Positions 24,831-36,832 of a stretch of DNA of 64,000 nt are shown here, one piece after another. The stretch covers positions 3,916,120 through 3,980,119 of the forward strand of contig CABFPE010000005.1 in assembly GCA_900660155.1 (NCBI GenBank). The letters are read 5' to 3'. Below the pieces are notes generated by a model that was not told where the DNA came from, did not search any database, and saw only the letters and a list, made by a program, of their open reading frames with translations. This DNA comes from Hofstenia miamia. Taxonomy: Eukaryota; Xenacoelomorpha; Acoela; Hofsteniidae. Made by a program: the position numbers and the translations under genes. The stretch's first letter is position 1, and each line of letters starts with the position of its first letter.

Positions 24831-27800
24831 CCGAATCATAAAACCACGTCGCTGCAAGAATTCTGAATTCAATAGTGTACTTGCTGATGTCGGCTATGCA
24901 GTGCTAAATAGATAAAACAATATAATTTATTGTTTATCGATAGAATATGATTGGTTGGAAACTTAGTAACTTATTCTTTATCGATATGATATTTGACTGG
25001 AGCAGTGCAGGCTCTTGTTTACAAAATCCATTATAAGATTTAGCTTTTCTGCTCCTTTCATATTTTCAGTATTGTCTACGTCATTCAAAAAAATTTATTG
25101 AACATAACATATTATTAGCAACATTCAATAATCTATATTCAACTCTGATTAAATCATGGTAAGGGTTATTACGTCGATAAATAAGCATGTTCCTACAATT
25201 TTGCAATGATTAGTATGTTTTATTGTTTTCACAGCTGTTAGATATTTTTAGTAATAAATAAACATTTACAATTTATACTATTTCAATTTTTGATTTTCTA
25301 TATGGTGGGTAATAATTTAAATAGACTGACTCCATGCAATATAAAGTATCATGCCCAAATTCATGAAGAATGCGGAAATCGTCAACAAACTTTAATTTTT
25401 AAAAATCAAGTATACACAGCTTTAATAATAGTGGTGCAACAAATATTGTAAATCTTGAAAACTACAAATGATTACACATGACACTTATCGCAAGAATTAT
25501 TACTGGGAGTTTCCTCCTTGTCCTTTTTGAATGTGTTGCCTAACAAGAACAGTTAAACGAATAAATGAATGATATTTGGAAGTATTTAAGAAATTTCTAA
25601 AAATTCAATGGTTTCTCCCAAATATAGTTATTTTAGTGCACGTAATATTTTTTATAATTTTGCAACATGGCAAATTTGAGCTATTTAGAATAAAATTAAT
25701 TTGTAGAATAAACTGTCTATCAATAAAATTAGATATATGTTCATAAAAAGGAACGATTCAAGTTCGTACCAAAAGCCACATAACTTCCACTTTGAAATAC
25801 TTGAGAAAAACCATAATACATAAAAATGTTTACTAAAAATTAGTATTTTGGTGTCTGAATTCTGGTTGGCTGCCGATCAGTAGTGATGGCATATATATAT
25901 AATCTGTTGATAGTTCGGTTAGAAAACTATAAATATACTTTAAAATCTGTTAACAGATCTGTTTTATTATTACTGCAATTTTTAAATTTGTTCGCTCTCG
26001 TAAATGTACGATTTTTCAAAAGCATCATTTTTGGAAAACTGGAGCGATCATCTCACTTGTAATGCCATTACGAGAATTTTGGCATTTTAAAGTACGATTT
26101 TTGTCTTTTTCTTTTGCTCAATAAAGTTGTGTAAAAAATTTGTTAAGCACATCGGTAAAATATTATGTTCTAGATTGTCATATGAATGTTAAACTTAATA
26201 TGGACAACCTTAGACCACTGTATCTTAGATAATCCTCTCCACAAACGCATTCATTTTTATAAATTGTCTTGGATTTCAGCTATTTCCATTGATGATTTTA
26301 AGTCAAGCTTTGCATTAAATGTACTCACATTCTCTAATATAATTTTAGTCTGTGCGTTTATTTCCTATAACAAATGTTTGATTAAGCATTTTGATTCCTT
26401 TGATATTGAATTTTAAATTAGATATTCAAATTTATATAACATTTGCCTGTTCTTTTTATACATCCCTGATACAAAAAATGAATTACTCGGTATTTTGACA
26501 TTGTAGAAAAATTCAAGCTGTTTTGGTGGCCTTTTTACATGATGAACTTGATGCAATTTTCCATCAAGTTTGAGATTCAGGAATAGTTTATAAAATGTTT
26601 GTAAGGAAAAGTGCTCATGAATCAAGAAAATTAATGAATGTTTGTCTTCTAAAATTTGAAATTCCTAAAAATAGAAACTAAATTTTTTTAACTTATACGT
26701 AAATATGTGTATTGGGTTTATTTTGCATGCTACTTCTTTAATGAAGAGCTAAACTCAACCCGTAGTATTTAGATACTTTTTAGTGTGTTATTTTTTCCAA
26801 TAGAAACAATGCCCTATGAGGATATACCGAAAATATTAATGTTGTAACGAAATTCGAACTGAATATAAATGTCGACTACACCACTATGGAATGAATACTT
26901 AACTTTAAAAACATTGATTTCATTATTCGCTAGATGGCATTACGCGGTGTTTAATGTTTTTACAGTTACATTACATTTAATATCTAATCAATTAGTATAC
27001 GGAAGATTCAACCTACTACTTTTTGATTTTTAAATATGCATTTTCTCACTTTACTATAAACCCTAGGTTAGCCTGTTCTTTCATTTCTTTCAAGAATTTT
27101 TGTTTATTGCGGAAAAATTCAACACATCAAGTAATATTCAAGGTTTATTTGTAAAAAATATTTTTTCCAAATAATATTTATGGTCAATACTATATGTTTA
27201 CATGATTGTTACATTATTTCCCTTAAAATATTAATTCTATGTTTTAATTGTCTTATATTTTAAATGTTTAAGGCAGGTAATTCTTTCAAATATTACCAGT
27301 ATCTTTTGGAAATGTGTTAACATATACTATCAAAGTATCCAGTACGATTTCAATGATTGTTGAAAATATTTTAAAATAAATATCAGATATCAGATTGAGA
27401 TCTTCGAAATTTGGTTCTGCACGGGTACGATACCCGGTTTTGTTCTTCCCCGAATGTATCATACATTCCTAAAAAAATTTCAGTTATATTAAGAAATGTC
27501 CTATATTCATGTACACATTTGTTCTAGTGTGAATTTAATATTGATAGCAAGTTAAGAAATTAGTAGAGTATTTTTCGCAAAATATAAATACATGTGTGTT
27601 TGTTTTGTTTTACTAATACTCATAAACGCTGTTAAACAAAATTTAATGGCGTTAGCTTATCGCATCCAGGTAAAGATTTGACATTCATACCTTCAACAAG
27701 CGTCATCATTTTACGGAAGATAGCATAACCTAACTTAATTAAAATATTAGCATTAGAAAAGAATTTTTTGTTACCGAACCTTCCGAAATTTTTAAAAAAA

Positions 27801-29263
27801 CAGACAAATTGATTATGCAGACTATGCACAAAAAATAATCAAATTGGTGTTAGGTAAGCGCTAACGAATCTGTGAATTTGGTTTCAGCCAATTGCATAAA
27901 AAGTTCTATTTTTTGAATAACGAGCTTAATTTTGAGATCGAATACAGTATTGAAATGCCGCTTACCAGACTTATCCATCGATCGATATTTTTGGGATCCA
28001 AATCCATGAAAGTTCTTATGCATCTATTCATGGGATTTTCACCGATCCGCGGATTGCACATTGCTACGTGTGTATATACATACATATAAGAAATCTCAAA
28101 TTGTTTTTAGATCTAAGCACACAATTTAAGAAATAATTGTTGTTTAAGCGTTATTGTTGACTGACATAGTAAAAAATTTTCAATTGAGTTGTTCATGCAA
28201 TTGAGGCTACTTCAGTGGGAATTTGAGGAACATTTGGCCTTTAGTAAAATTTTGTGTTGGGTTCCGATAATAATTATATTGCTTGTGGTAAATTTTCATG
28301 CAACGTCACTGAGTATATGCATTAATGTATACAGTTACTCTGTGTTAAAAACTCAATTCCGAAAAATCAAAATAAAATTGCTTAATGCTGCTGAAAATTT
28401 TAGCAATTTTAGGAACCATAGTCGGGAGAAAATGTTTCTAAATTGTTTGTTTCAAATAGTAAATTTTTAGCTCAACAATCGTTTCACAGAGTAAACAATA
28501 CCATGACTCTTTAAGAAAACGAGGACTAATTGAGCCTTTCAAGCTCCTCCTTGGGATGCAGGGATTTAGATTGTGTTGCGATTTCTCAATGATAAATATA
28601 TCTTGTGAAAATCTAAAATGTTTTTTTATGTTCTTTCCAAGCAAAGTATGTTTTAGTGCATTTAAACCTAAATATAAAATTGATTTTTTGTTGGTAGCTG
28701 AAACCATTTCTTTCTTTCATTTAAACTTATAGTGCTTAGTTTAAGCGTGTCGATATTTTCAATGTATGGCGATGCTACCTGTCTTACTAGCAGACTTTGC
28801 AAATGGAATTGATGATAAGCGTTGACAGTGAAGGTGATGATTGGACGAGTGAAGTGTATATTGTAAGATCAGAAGAATATCCTGATACAATATGTGAGGA
28901 AAACTGAGCCAATTGAAAACAATGCCCATTTTTAATCTCAAAATTTGGAAGCTAAAAGAATAGCGTCCGGATTTGCTCACCTACGTCGATTTCCATGAAT
29001 GTTTCATTCTAACCAAAAATAGTCTCTATAAGGTCTCTATTACCGCACAGTATATGTGCACGTCGAATCCCGAGTTGGCCGCAATCTGACCACTTTAAAT
29101 ATTTGTTTGCAAATTTTGTATTCGTCATCACGCTGAGAACTCAAAAAACGCTGATTTCCAGTCCATTCTTGAAAACATTGCGCATCTGCACTGCATATTT
29201 TCAACATTGAATAAACAATTAATATTCACCGTCATCCTCATCAAAGCTTTGTTATAGTTTTAC
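24831..29263. other. Intergenic, no gene recognised
   Basis: AT-rich. A few open frames of 60-95 codons exist on both strands (for example 28189-28470 and 28707-28438), but none resembles a known family or shows exon signals. No RNA gene was recognised. Confidence 0.5.
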
Positions 29264-29271
29264 GTTATAAC

Positions 29272-29772
29272 TAGGGCGACATTTTTTTGACCTAAAACAT
29301 TTGAAATTTTGACGCAAAAATTTTTACTTTTTTGACTTAGAAACGTAATTTTTTAACTAAAAATTGACCTAAAAAATCTTTAAAATTCGTGTATTTTATG
29401 CTAAACCCAATCAACTAGGTAGTAAGAAGCACCATTATAGGACTGCACATTATCTTTGGAATTTTTATTGTCTTAAGCATGCTTTTTACCATTGAAAAGA
29501 ACTTTTCCAAGGAAGCAGGAGAGCACTTGCTATTTTCAGCAATCCATATTCTATAAGATTTAAGGAATCGATTGCATCGATTATTCATTAAGTCATGTAA
29601 TCTATAGTTTTCAATTTTCGGTGAAGCATCCAAAATTGAGGTTGGCTAAGACTCAAAGTCCAATTCATTCCATAGTAATTTGTGGTGTTCACTAACTTTT
29701 GCGATATTGCCTCATTGATAGGATAGCAATTCTTCCTCTCTCAACAATGACACCCTTTGTAATGTCGCCCTA
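29272..29772. mobile_element. 501-bp hAT-type element with 8-bp target duplication
   Basis: Ends are inverted: tagggcgacat at the left and atgtcgccct-a at the right. Flanking 8-bp duplications gttataac (29264-29271) and gttaaaac (29773-29780) differ at one base and carry T at position 2 and A at position 7, the hAT preference. The interior has only a 72-codon minus-strand frame of unknown kind, so the element is non-autonomous. Confidence 0.75.
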
Positions 29773-29879
29773 GTTAAAACATACTTACAATTCAGCTTCA
29801 TTTCTACGCATAATAATCGAAATATACATGTATAATCATGTTTTGGAATTATGTATTGATTTTATCTTATTAGCCTGAT

Positions 29880-30052
29880 GCCTTGCAAATTTGAAATAGA
29901 GAAAGGTCGGTCGATTGTTCGATATTCAAGGAAAAATTGAAGAAAAAAAGATGCGATTCAAACGAATTTCGAGTTAGTTTCGAGTACTCGAAGTGTCGAG
30001 TTGAAATTTCAGACCTTGACTCGAATTTTGAGTACTCGCAGGGCCCTAACTA
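29880..30052. mobile_element. Possible hAT terminus
   Basis: Inward from 30051 the minus strand reads ttagggccctgcgagtactc, with repeated gagtact and tcgagt motifs, a style common at hAT ends. No opposite end or target duplication was identified, so this is weak. Confidence 0.3.
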
Positions 30053-30149
30053 AAAGTAATTATGAGGAAAGCCGTGAATCCGTGTTACATTTTGTGCTTG
30101 AAAAACTGTGACATAAAATGTCATTATTGATGAAAACATGGACGGTATG

Positions 30150-31205
30150 ATATGACAAGACACGTGGTGGTTATGTCACCAATTGATGGCAAAAGCTCGT
30201 CTGCATTGAAAGCTGACTTAGAGGAGGATGCTAATTCTGTACTTAATAAAATATTGACAACAACAGATGTAACACAATGCCCAAGCTTTTCTCCTAACCG
30301 TTTACAATGGGACAGTTTTCAAAGAAAGCAATTTTAGGCTGTTAACTTGAGCATAACATTAAAGTAAATGATATTCTAAAAACTATACTTGCATTTGAAT
30401 TTATTTCTAATTATGTTTCTTACTGCACAGATACCTCGTTTTCTGTTCATCAAGCTATGAGTTTATTGTTGTTAGCATGTGCAATATATAAATAGAACGA
30501 GGATTTACCGACAAAAACCGAAATTCGATGTTAAGTACTGAAAATAAGCTTAAGACAGTGGGTTTCGATGAAAGGTGTGAAATGTAGTTGATGCAATGGT
30601 TGGCAAGAATGGGTAATACTGATATAGAATGTTTATGGAGATAAATTTCAAGGAAATTGTGAGCGTATGTTACTGTGTCCGAGTAGCAAATTATATCCCT
30701 ATATAAAAAGCATGTTGTCAGAGGAATTTATGAATATGAATGTAGACTTTACTCAATTGAATCATAAAAATACTACCTCAATATTGCTAAATACTTTGTT
30801 TTGAGGTATTGTAACGAATGCTTGGTTTTACTATGACTCAACAGTTGTCAGCACCATGTCCCAGCTTATGATTCGATTTTAAGTATTACAATATCTAATT
30901 AATCCATATGAAGTATCAACATTTCGGTATTGTCCTCCGCTCAAAGAAAATATGGAATGAAATAAGAGAAAGGTGATTTTGAATTTAAAGAAGAGTATTT
31001 CTGAAAGCTTAGAGAAGAATCCTTCTGTAGTTCGCAACCTAGTTGTAGGAAATGTAGTGTTACCTTGTGATCTAAATCTGTTGAATGCTTTCATAATAAC
31101 TTTATATGACTGTTTACGGCTTTTTATTTATAATTCTGTATTTTTTCATTATTTTCCATTTTCTCAACCATTAAATACTGGTATCATCATATGGGGACAA
31201 TTATA
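30150..31205 (+). pseudogene. Decayed coding-like segment, family unknown
   Basis: Stretches with protein-like composition on the plus strand: MTRHVVVMSPIDGKSSSALK and SFSPNRLQWDSFQRKQF near 30152-30337; later EVSTFRYCPPLKENME and SLEKNPSVVRNLVVGNVVLP near 30910-31080. They fall in different frames with stops between. I do not recognise the family; it could be an old transposase or a retro-copied gene. It ends next to the long inverted-repeat element at 31368. Confidence 0.3.
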
Positions 31206-31367
31206 AGATCGGTGTATGACTTCGCAAAAAATGGCACACAATTATACATCATGTTTAATTGCAACATTTAGCCCAAGAAAATGTGTATCTAAACATATGT
31301 AGTGTAATGAACAGGCTTAAAATGATGTTACTTCAGAATACGGAAGGTGGTAAGCACGGCCTAATAG

Positions 31368-33658
31368 TATTGTGGCCCTTAAAAAAGGCAAAAAATTTTT
31401 TTACAGATTTCTTTAGCTCCTAAACTCTCATTTTTTTTCTATGCATAAAAAACTTTTGTGAAAATTTGAAGAAATTCGGACGAGATTTACAACCTGCACA
31501 TTAACTTTGAAGTTCTGGGATATTCAAGCATATTACGGGGGGCCAACCCCAAAATAACCCTCCTTCTAGAAAACCTCTAATCATATTTGACTACTCAAAA
31601 TTTGTAGAATCTGTTAAGTTTGTTATAAAAAACATCGAATTTGACAAAATATGAACAATTAGGCATAAATAATAATTTTTTGACTTCTGTTTCTATGAAT
31701 GTGCATTTTAAATATGGTATTGAACACGAATAACTGTATAATTGTGTAAAAAATATAAACGGCAAATTGAAACAAGTATTTTCACAGATACGTTTTAGTA
31801 CACGACATGTAAGCTGTAAAAAATATTGACATTACTTTGATATGGTTTAAGTATGTTAGGAGATTTATTGCTAGTTGCCCAATATATGCTTCTTTTATGA
31901 CAACCCGTTTTTTACAGAACTTTATTTAATTTACAACTTCGTGAGCACAAACGGCTGTACTAGTATAAGCAAATGATAACTGAATTAATATAACTAAACA
32001 GTAATCACAAAAGCAAATGGAACAACACAGTAGCGCAAATAACTTTAAGGCATTTTAAGTTACTGAGTTACTATGGATTTTTTACAGTTAGGAAATAATT
32101 TCTGATATTCAGGAACCACCTGAAGGAAATACTGTGACTGCTCCTCACTATGTGTGAAAATGCGATTGTACTCTTCAATGAGTGCCACTCCTGTCTAAGC
32201 ATTGTTGTTTGTAACAGTGATTGAGTTGATTGTTTGCAGTGCCTGTTGGTAATCATCACAAAGTGTCCAAACTTCTGGAACTTCATCCAAAAACTCAGAT
32301 GAAACATCAAACTTTTGAAACAGAGCAATTGATACTTTGCTGACAAGATCGGGCAACTTAAAAAATTGATTTTTTTTGTGGGGTTAATGGTTCTTCGTTT
32401 TGGAGTATCTTCTATCACATGTCTCATGAACCATACATATTTTCATATTGGCTGATACGCACTGACTAAAGAAAGCAACGGCCACCAGTTCTTCTGACAG
32501 ATACCATAGATGGGAACAAAACTTTATCGAACCAGTTTTAGAGACAGCTTTATTGATGCTCAGATTTGCTTGAATGAAGTTATCATTGCTTGAGGCTGCA
32601 GCTGCCAGAGGAGATTGCATCCATGCTCTCAGAAAGATTTTAACTGCAAAAATACACATTCGCAAAATTCACGTTGTACCAACAGAAATTCTTTGTCTTC
32701 CTGGTTTGACATTACTGAGAGAGCATTAGCAATTGCTTTCAAACAAATTGGGAAGTTCTGCAATGAAAGTATTTTCTCTTTCCTTTTATGTAGCAGATCT
32801 TCTGTTTTTTATTTTTTTTTAAGGTGTGATACAATTTGTACATCTTTTCCACTTTGGCAATTATATTGTCTTGCAATTTATTGAACTTTTACATATTTTA
32901 CCAAAATATTTTCACTGTCTCGCATTAAATTTTCATTAGTGATATGTAGATGAAGAAAGAAACCCAAAACTTGTCCCTTTGATGGAATTTTGGATCATCT
33001 AATTCCATCATTTGGTGGACAAAGCTGCATGAAGAGCCATACATTTTGTATCAGCATTAATATCAACTAACTACAGGATTAAAGAACGCTATCTGCAATA
33101 TAAATAAGCTGAGTTATAGGCATTCTTCAATTAGTTACAATTAGATAATGCTCAGATAGATTGCATATATTTAGTATATCAACAAATATTGTACAGTGTT
33201 TAGTTAAAACCAGCATAACTAACAAAGCACTCAATATTGCAACACAGAGTACATACTATTTTAAGGTTACAGTAAAATCTTCTAGCCATAGACCACTCTA
33301 ATATTAAGATTAACATCAATTTATCAAACCTATTTTGTCAAAAATGTAAATTTATTGAACATTTTTCGGAATTTAAGGTATTGAACAGCAAACCTCATGT
33401 AAATTGCACTAATGATTCAACAAATTGTGAGTGGTCAAATATGATTATAGGCCTTTTAGAAGCAGAGTTATGACTGATTTTGAGTTTTTACCCTCTCGCA
33501 ATATGCTTGAATACTCCAAAACTTCAACGTCGATGTGCAGATTCTAAATCTTGTCTGAATTGCTTCAAATGTTCACAGAATTATTTTTTTATGTATAGAA
33601 AAAGAATGAGAGTGTAGGAGCATTACTTTTCAAACTTTCAATTTTAAGAGCCACCCTA
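31368..33658 (-). mobile_element. 2.3-kb DNA transposon with ~250-bp terminal inverted repeats
   Basis: 31368-31620 and 33409-33658 are diverged inverted copies of each other. Shared landmarks include actctcatt, ttctat-cataaaaaa, atttgaag-aattc, gtatattcaagcatatt-type and aatcatatttga. Ends read ta-ttgtggcccttaaaa (left) and, inward, tagggtggctcttaaaa (right). The bases cctaatagta occur directly outside both ends (31360-31369, 33659-33668). This gives an 8-bp duplication if TA belongs to the element, or 10 bp if not. The first suits hAT, the second Mutator. The interior encodes the tail of a repeat-borne protein on the minus strand. Confidence 0.8.
32041..32665 (-). pseudogene. C-terminal part of an unnamed transposon-borne protein
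   Basis: Minus strand. The first frame (from 32665) gives MRMCIFAVKIFLRAWMQSPL, then KFCSHLWYLSEELVAVAFF. A second frame (32360-32071) gives SIALFQKFDVSSEFLDEVPE, VWTLCDDYQQALQTINSITV, YNRIFTHSEEQSQYFLQ and PEYQKLFPNCKKSIVTQ before the stop. I know the KFC-x-HLWYLSEE block from many uncharacterised, multicopy proteins of aphids, cnidarians and other invertebrates. Their catalytic chemistry is not established to my knowledge. About 200 residues remain of a protein usually well over 500; one frame change and at least one stop are visible. Confidence 0.65.
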
Positions 33659-33979
33659 CCTAATAGTACATCAAATTTTAGAAGCAAGCTACATCCATAA
33701 ATTCTTTATAATTTTCCTAGATAATATACAGTAGATTCTATTAATTTAATATCAATAAGATATTACCGATCTCGCCTTACGCGGCGATGATTTACTAATA
33801 TCTTCTATATAAGATGTTAAGCATTAGTGTAGCTATTTTTTATTAGGAAAATTAGGTAAGCTTTCGCGAATACCTGTCGAAGATATGATGCATCTAGTCT
33901 GATTTTATATCAGAAGAGGATTATTTTTTGAATAATAAAACTTTTTAATTTATTTTTCAGTCAATGGCCCGTTAAATAT

Positions 33980-34420
33980 AAACATTTGCGTTCAATTGCT
34001 GAATGCGGGGACCCACATGTGCTCTGTATCTCTGCTACCCTCTACTCATATCGTATGCTACACTCAAGAGCAAGCTGTTGTTTAGCCGAAATCTCATTGA
34101 GATTTGTTTGCGCGCGTTTTTCAACCACCGCCTTACACGGACCGCAAACACAGCTGGTCGCAACACTCAATCTAAAAACTAAGTGCTTCGAAACTCAAGT
34201 GCACCGAGCAATCTGGTTTGTTGATGACTGCTCTGGGTTTGTTGTTTTAATTAATGGCTTGATGGCCAATTCAGCAAGTTATTGACAGTTTTAATTGCCG
34301 CCCATTAACGGGCGCGGAGGCAATCGCTCGCCAGACACGTTGGCGCCGACAAACTTTTCTTACGAGTTCCTCTCCTACACAAGGGTTATTAAATAGATTG
34401 CGCACTTACCTCCATCATGT
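33980..34420. promoter_or_regulatory. GC-richer complex block, possible regulatory element
   Basis: Stands out from AT-rich surroundings by composition and lack of simple repeats. It includes tttaattaatggc, acagttttaattgccgccc and the near-palindrome cgcccattaacgggcg. A 99-codon plus-strand frame (33986-34285) lies inside, but it has no recognisable domain. A conserved non-coding element or a promoter is possible. This is inference from texture only. Confidence 0.3.
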
Positions 34421-35590
34421 TCTTGCTTGAATTCTGCTGACCGTTGATTCATAATTATTCTTAATGGGTTCTCTATGTGCGTCGTTTACGAAAATTTATA
34501 ACTTTCTCAGACATTTTCAAAATTTGATGGACGTATTGGATAATTATTTTTTTTTCTCTGTCAGCAATTAAAAACGTTTCTTACTTGATTTTATAATAGA
34601 GCTGAAAGCCTTTAAGATAACAATGCGCAGTGTGTGTTTAATATAAACAATTTGTTAAAACAAAACAATGAGTGTATCAATTGTTTTATTAATGTTGCAT
34701 TATGAACTAATTAGGGTTCCTCGTCTTTGTTTTTTCATATCTCATATTGTTTAGGGGTTTTGCTTTATTTCATAGATCGAATGTTTGATTTCAATATTGA
34801 ATACTATTATTACTGAAATTATTGTACAGTTTACTTTTCAAAAAAACTATAGTGGAAGTGATTTCCAACTATTGTGAATTTCTTCTGCATAAAATTGTAT
34901 GTATTTCAAAATTTTGAGATTTTTTTGAGTTTATGAATGTCCTACATGGAGAGGAATCTAATGCATTGTAGCTTTTAATTTTTTTAAAATGTCTATAGCT
35001 TCAAAATAGGAGGGTAGTCAGAACTTGTGAGAACTGGGGGCAGTCAACAATTATTTTAAATTTGTGTGAATGACATTTAAAAACAGTAGTAAATTGAAAA
35101 GTTGTAGTAAATTTAAAAGTAGTAAATTTTTATGTCCAATATATCTAAATATGATGATGGTTTTATCATATTTATGTAAAATTTCAATAAATTAGTCAGC
35201 TATTTGTTTCTTCTAGTTTTGTAATCATCCTTTATTAGTTTGAAAAGAGGGCGCTCCGCCCTTTACCCCTATCTAGACACTGCTTAGAAATCGTGAAACG
35301 ACGTTTGTTAATTTAAATAATGAATATTGATATACCATAGTGGCTTGATGAATTACAAATAGCTGTCTGTAGTTTTACACAAATGTCAATTATCTCGTAA
35401 ACTGTCTAGACTTCTTGACTGAACACAATTAATGATAAGTTTTAAATCCAAATTTCAACATTTTTTGCATCAACTTTGCATTATCAGAACTACTATAAAT
35501 CTTAAATTTTAATCTGTATTTGTGGTTATTGCTGCTAAAACGTGTTTTTTTCAAAGGACACAAACATAAAGACTATTTCAGTCCAGTTTA

Positions 35591-35592
<2 letters not shown>

Positions 35593-35628
<36 letters not shown>
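35593..35628. repeat. (TA)n microsatellite
   Basis: About 18 TA units. Confidence 0.95.
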
Positions 35629-35631
<3 letters not shown>

Positions 35632-35899
35632 ATAGGTGGCGTTTCGTATGTCGAATTTCAAAATATGGTGTACGAAGTCCTACCTACCATTTTTCGCCAT
35701 AGTATAATGTGACATTTTTGCTTTTAATACTAAAAAATTACATATAATAAAAAAAATTATATTGGTATTTTCTGTGCCAATTTCTCTCTTTTTGGCACCA
35801 TTATTCGAATTCATTATTTTTCAATAAAAAATGCAGAAAATATCTTTCTAAATCGGGAAAATATTGTGGGATTTTCGTTATTTTTTACCCAACGAATTA

Positions 35900-36330
35900 T
35901 AAAAATATTCCAAAAATATCAAAATGTGGAAGTTTATGATTTCTTATAAAAAACTTTCTATATATTTCGTCAACGTAGTACAAAGCGCAGCTATCTGTGT
36001 CAGAGATGGATGGGCTCTGTCCTTATTTTTTCAAGCGAACTTTCCTGAATCTGAAAAACTTCTCTCAGATTGTAATGCTCATCCGGGGATATCATATTTT
36101 TTGAGATTTTTGACCATTTTGGCACTACTGCTACTTTTCTTTTTATCCTGGAGAATTTCATTATCAATGTTTGGTAAGATCAGTTGGATGTGGTGTGATA
36201 TCCAATCTAGAAGTGATAATGAAAGGGAGAGAAGGACGTTGACACACAACATCTGTTTGAAGCGACAATTTATAATTGTTGTAGAAAAGAGAACTGCTTT
36301 ACCATGATGCAATAACTGAGAAGTCATGCT
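35900..36330 (-). mobile_element. hAT transposase C-terminal (dimerisation) remnant
   Basis: On the minus strand, after an 82-codon frame ending KMVKNLKKYDIPG, the sequence continues LQSERSFSDSGKFA, then KNKDRAHPSLTQIAAL. The SER-x-FS-x-SG block followed by a basic patch and LSP-like segment is the hallmark of the hAT family C-terminal dimerisation domain. Several stops; the catalytic part is absent. Confidence 0.55.
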
Positions 36331-36790
36331 TGCTGCAAAGAAATAGTACTTAAGTTATTCAAAAATAACATCTGGGATTGTGCTTGCAAGTTGAGCACAG
36401 TGAAAGAGTAAAATTATAACAACATAGATGCATTTTGTAAAAGAATAAAATCATTGATTGAACACTTGTGCAGAGGCAGTTTTGGATTTTACAACCGAAA
36501 TTTAACAAATGGCAACTCCTGAAACATGAGTAACTCCAAAATAATAAGGGTGGAGCCTAAAGTTGTATATTATCTTTCCAAGCATCAACGATTGAAATCA
36601 GCACACAAATACAATAATTCATACAAATATAAATATTTTACTAGGAAATTTAGCGAATGGCAACAATGAAATGTCATAGGATTGGAGGCCCACCTGAATT
36701 TTAACCGATTTAAATTTTTTTTTCAATATTTAATAAATTAGTCGAGTACTAGCTTACAAGGTAAATCTAAACAATAGCTTTGTGCGCACC

Positions 36791-36792
<2 letters not shown>

Positions 36793-36829
<37 letters not shown>
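36793..36829. repeat. (TA)n microsatellite
   Basis: TA tract directly abutting the 3' end of the Penelope-like element. Confidence 0.95.

Positions 36830-36832
<3 letters not shown>

Noticed and set aside
28189-28707. Two frames of about 90 codons on opposite strands
   Set aside because: No recognisable domain or exon signals; expected by chance at this length.
33986-34285. 99-codon plus-strand frame
   Set aside because: No domain, no splice context, no family resemblance; more likely chance in a GC-richer block.
35225-35282. Transposon-like end with gggcgctccgccc and ctagacactg
   Set aside because: It looks like a hAT-type right end, but no left partner or target duplication was found.
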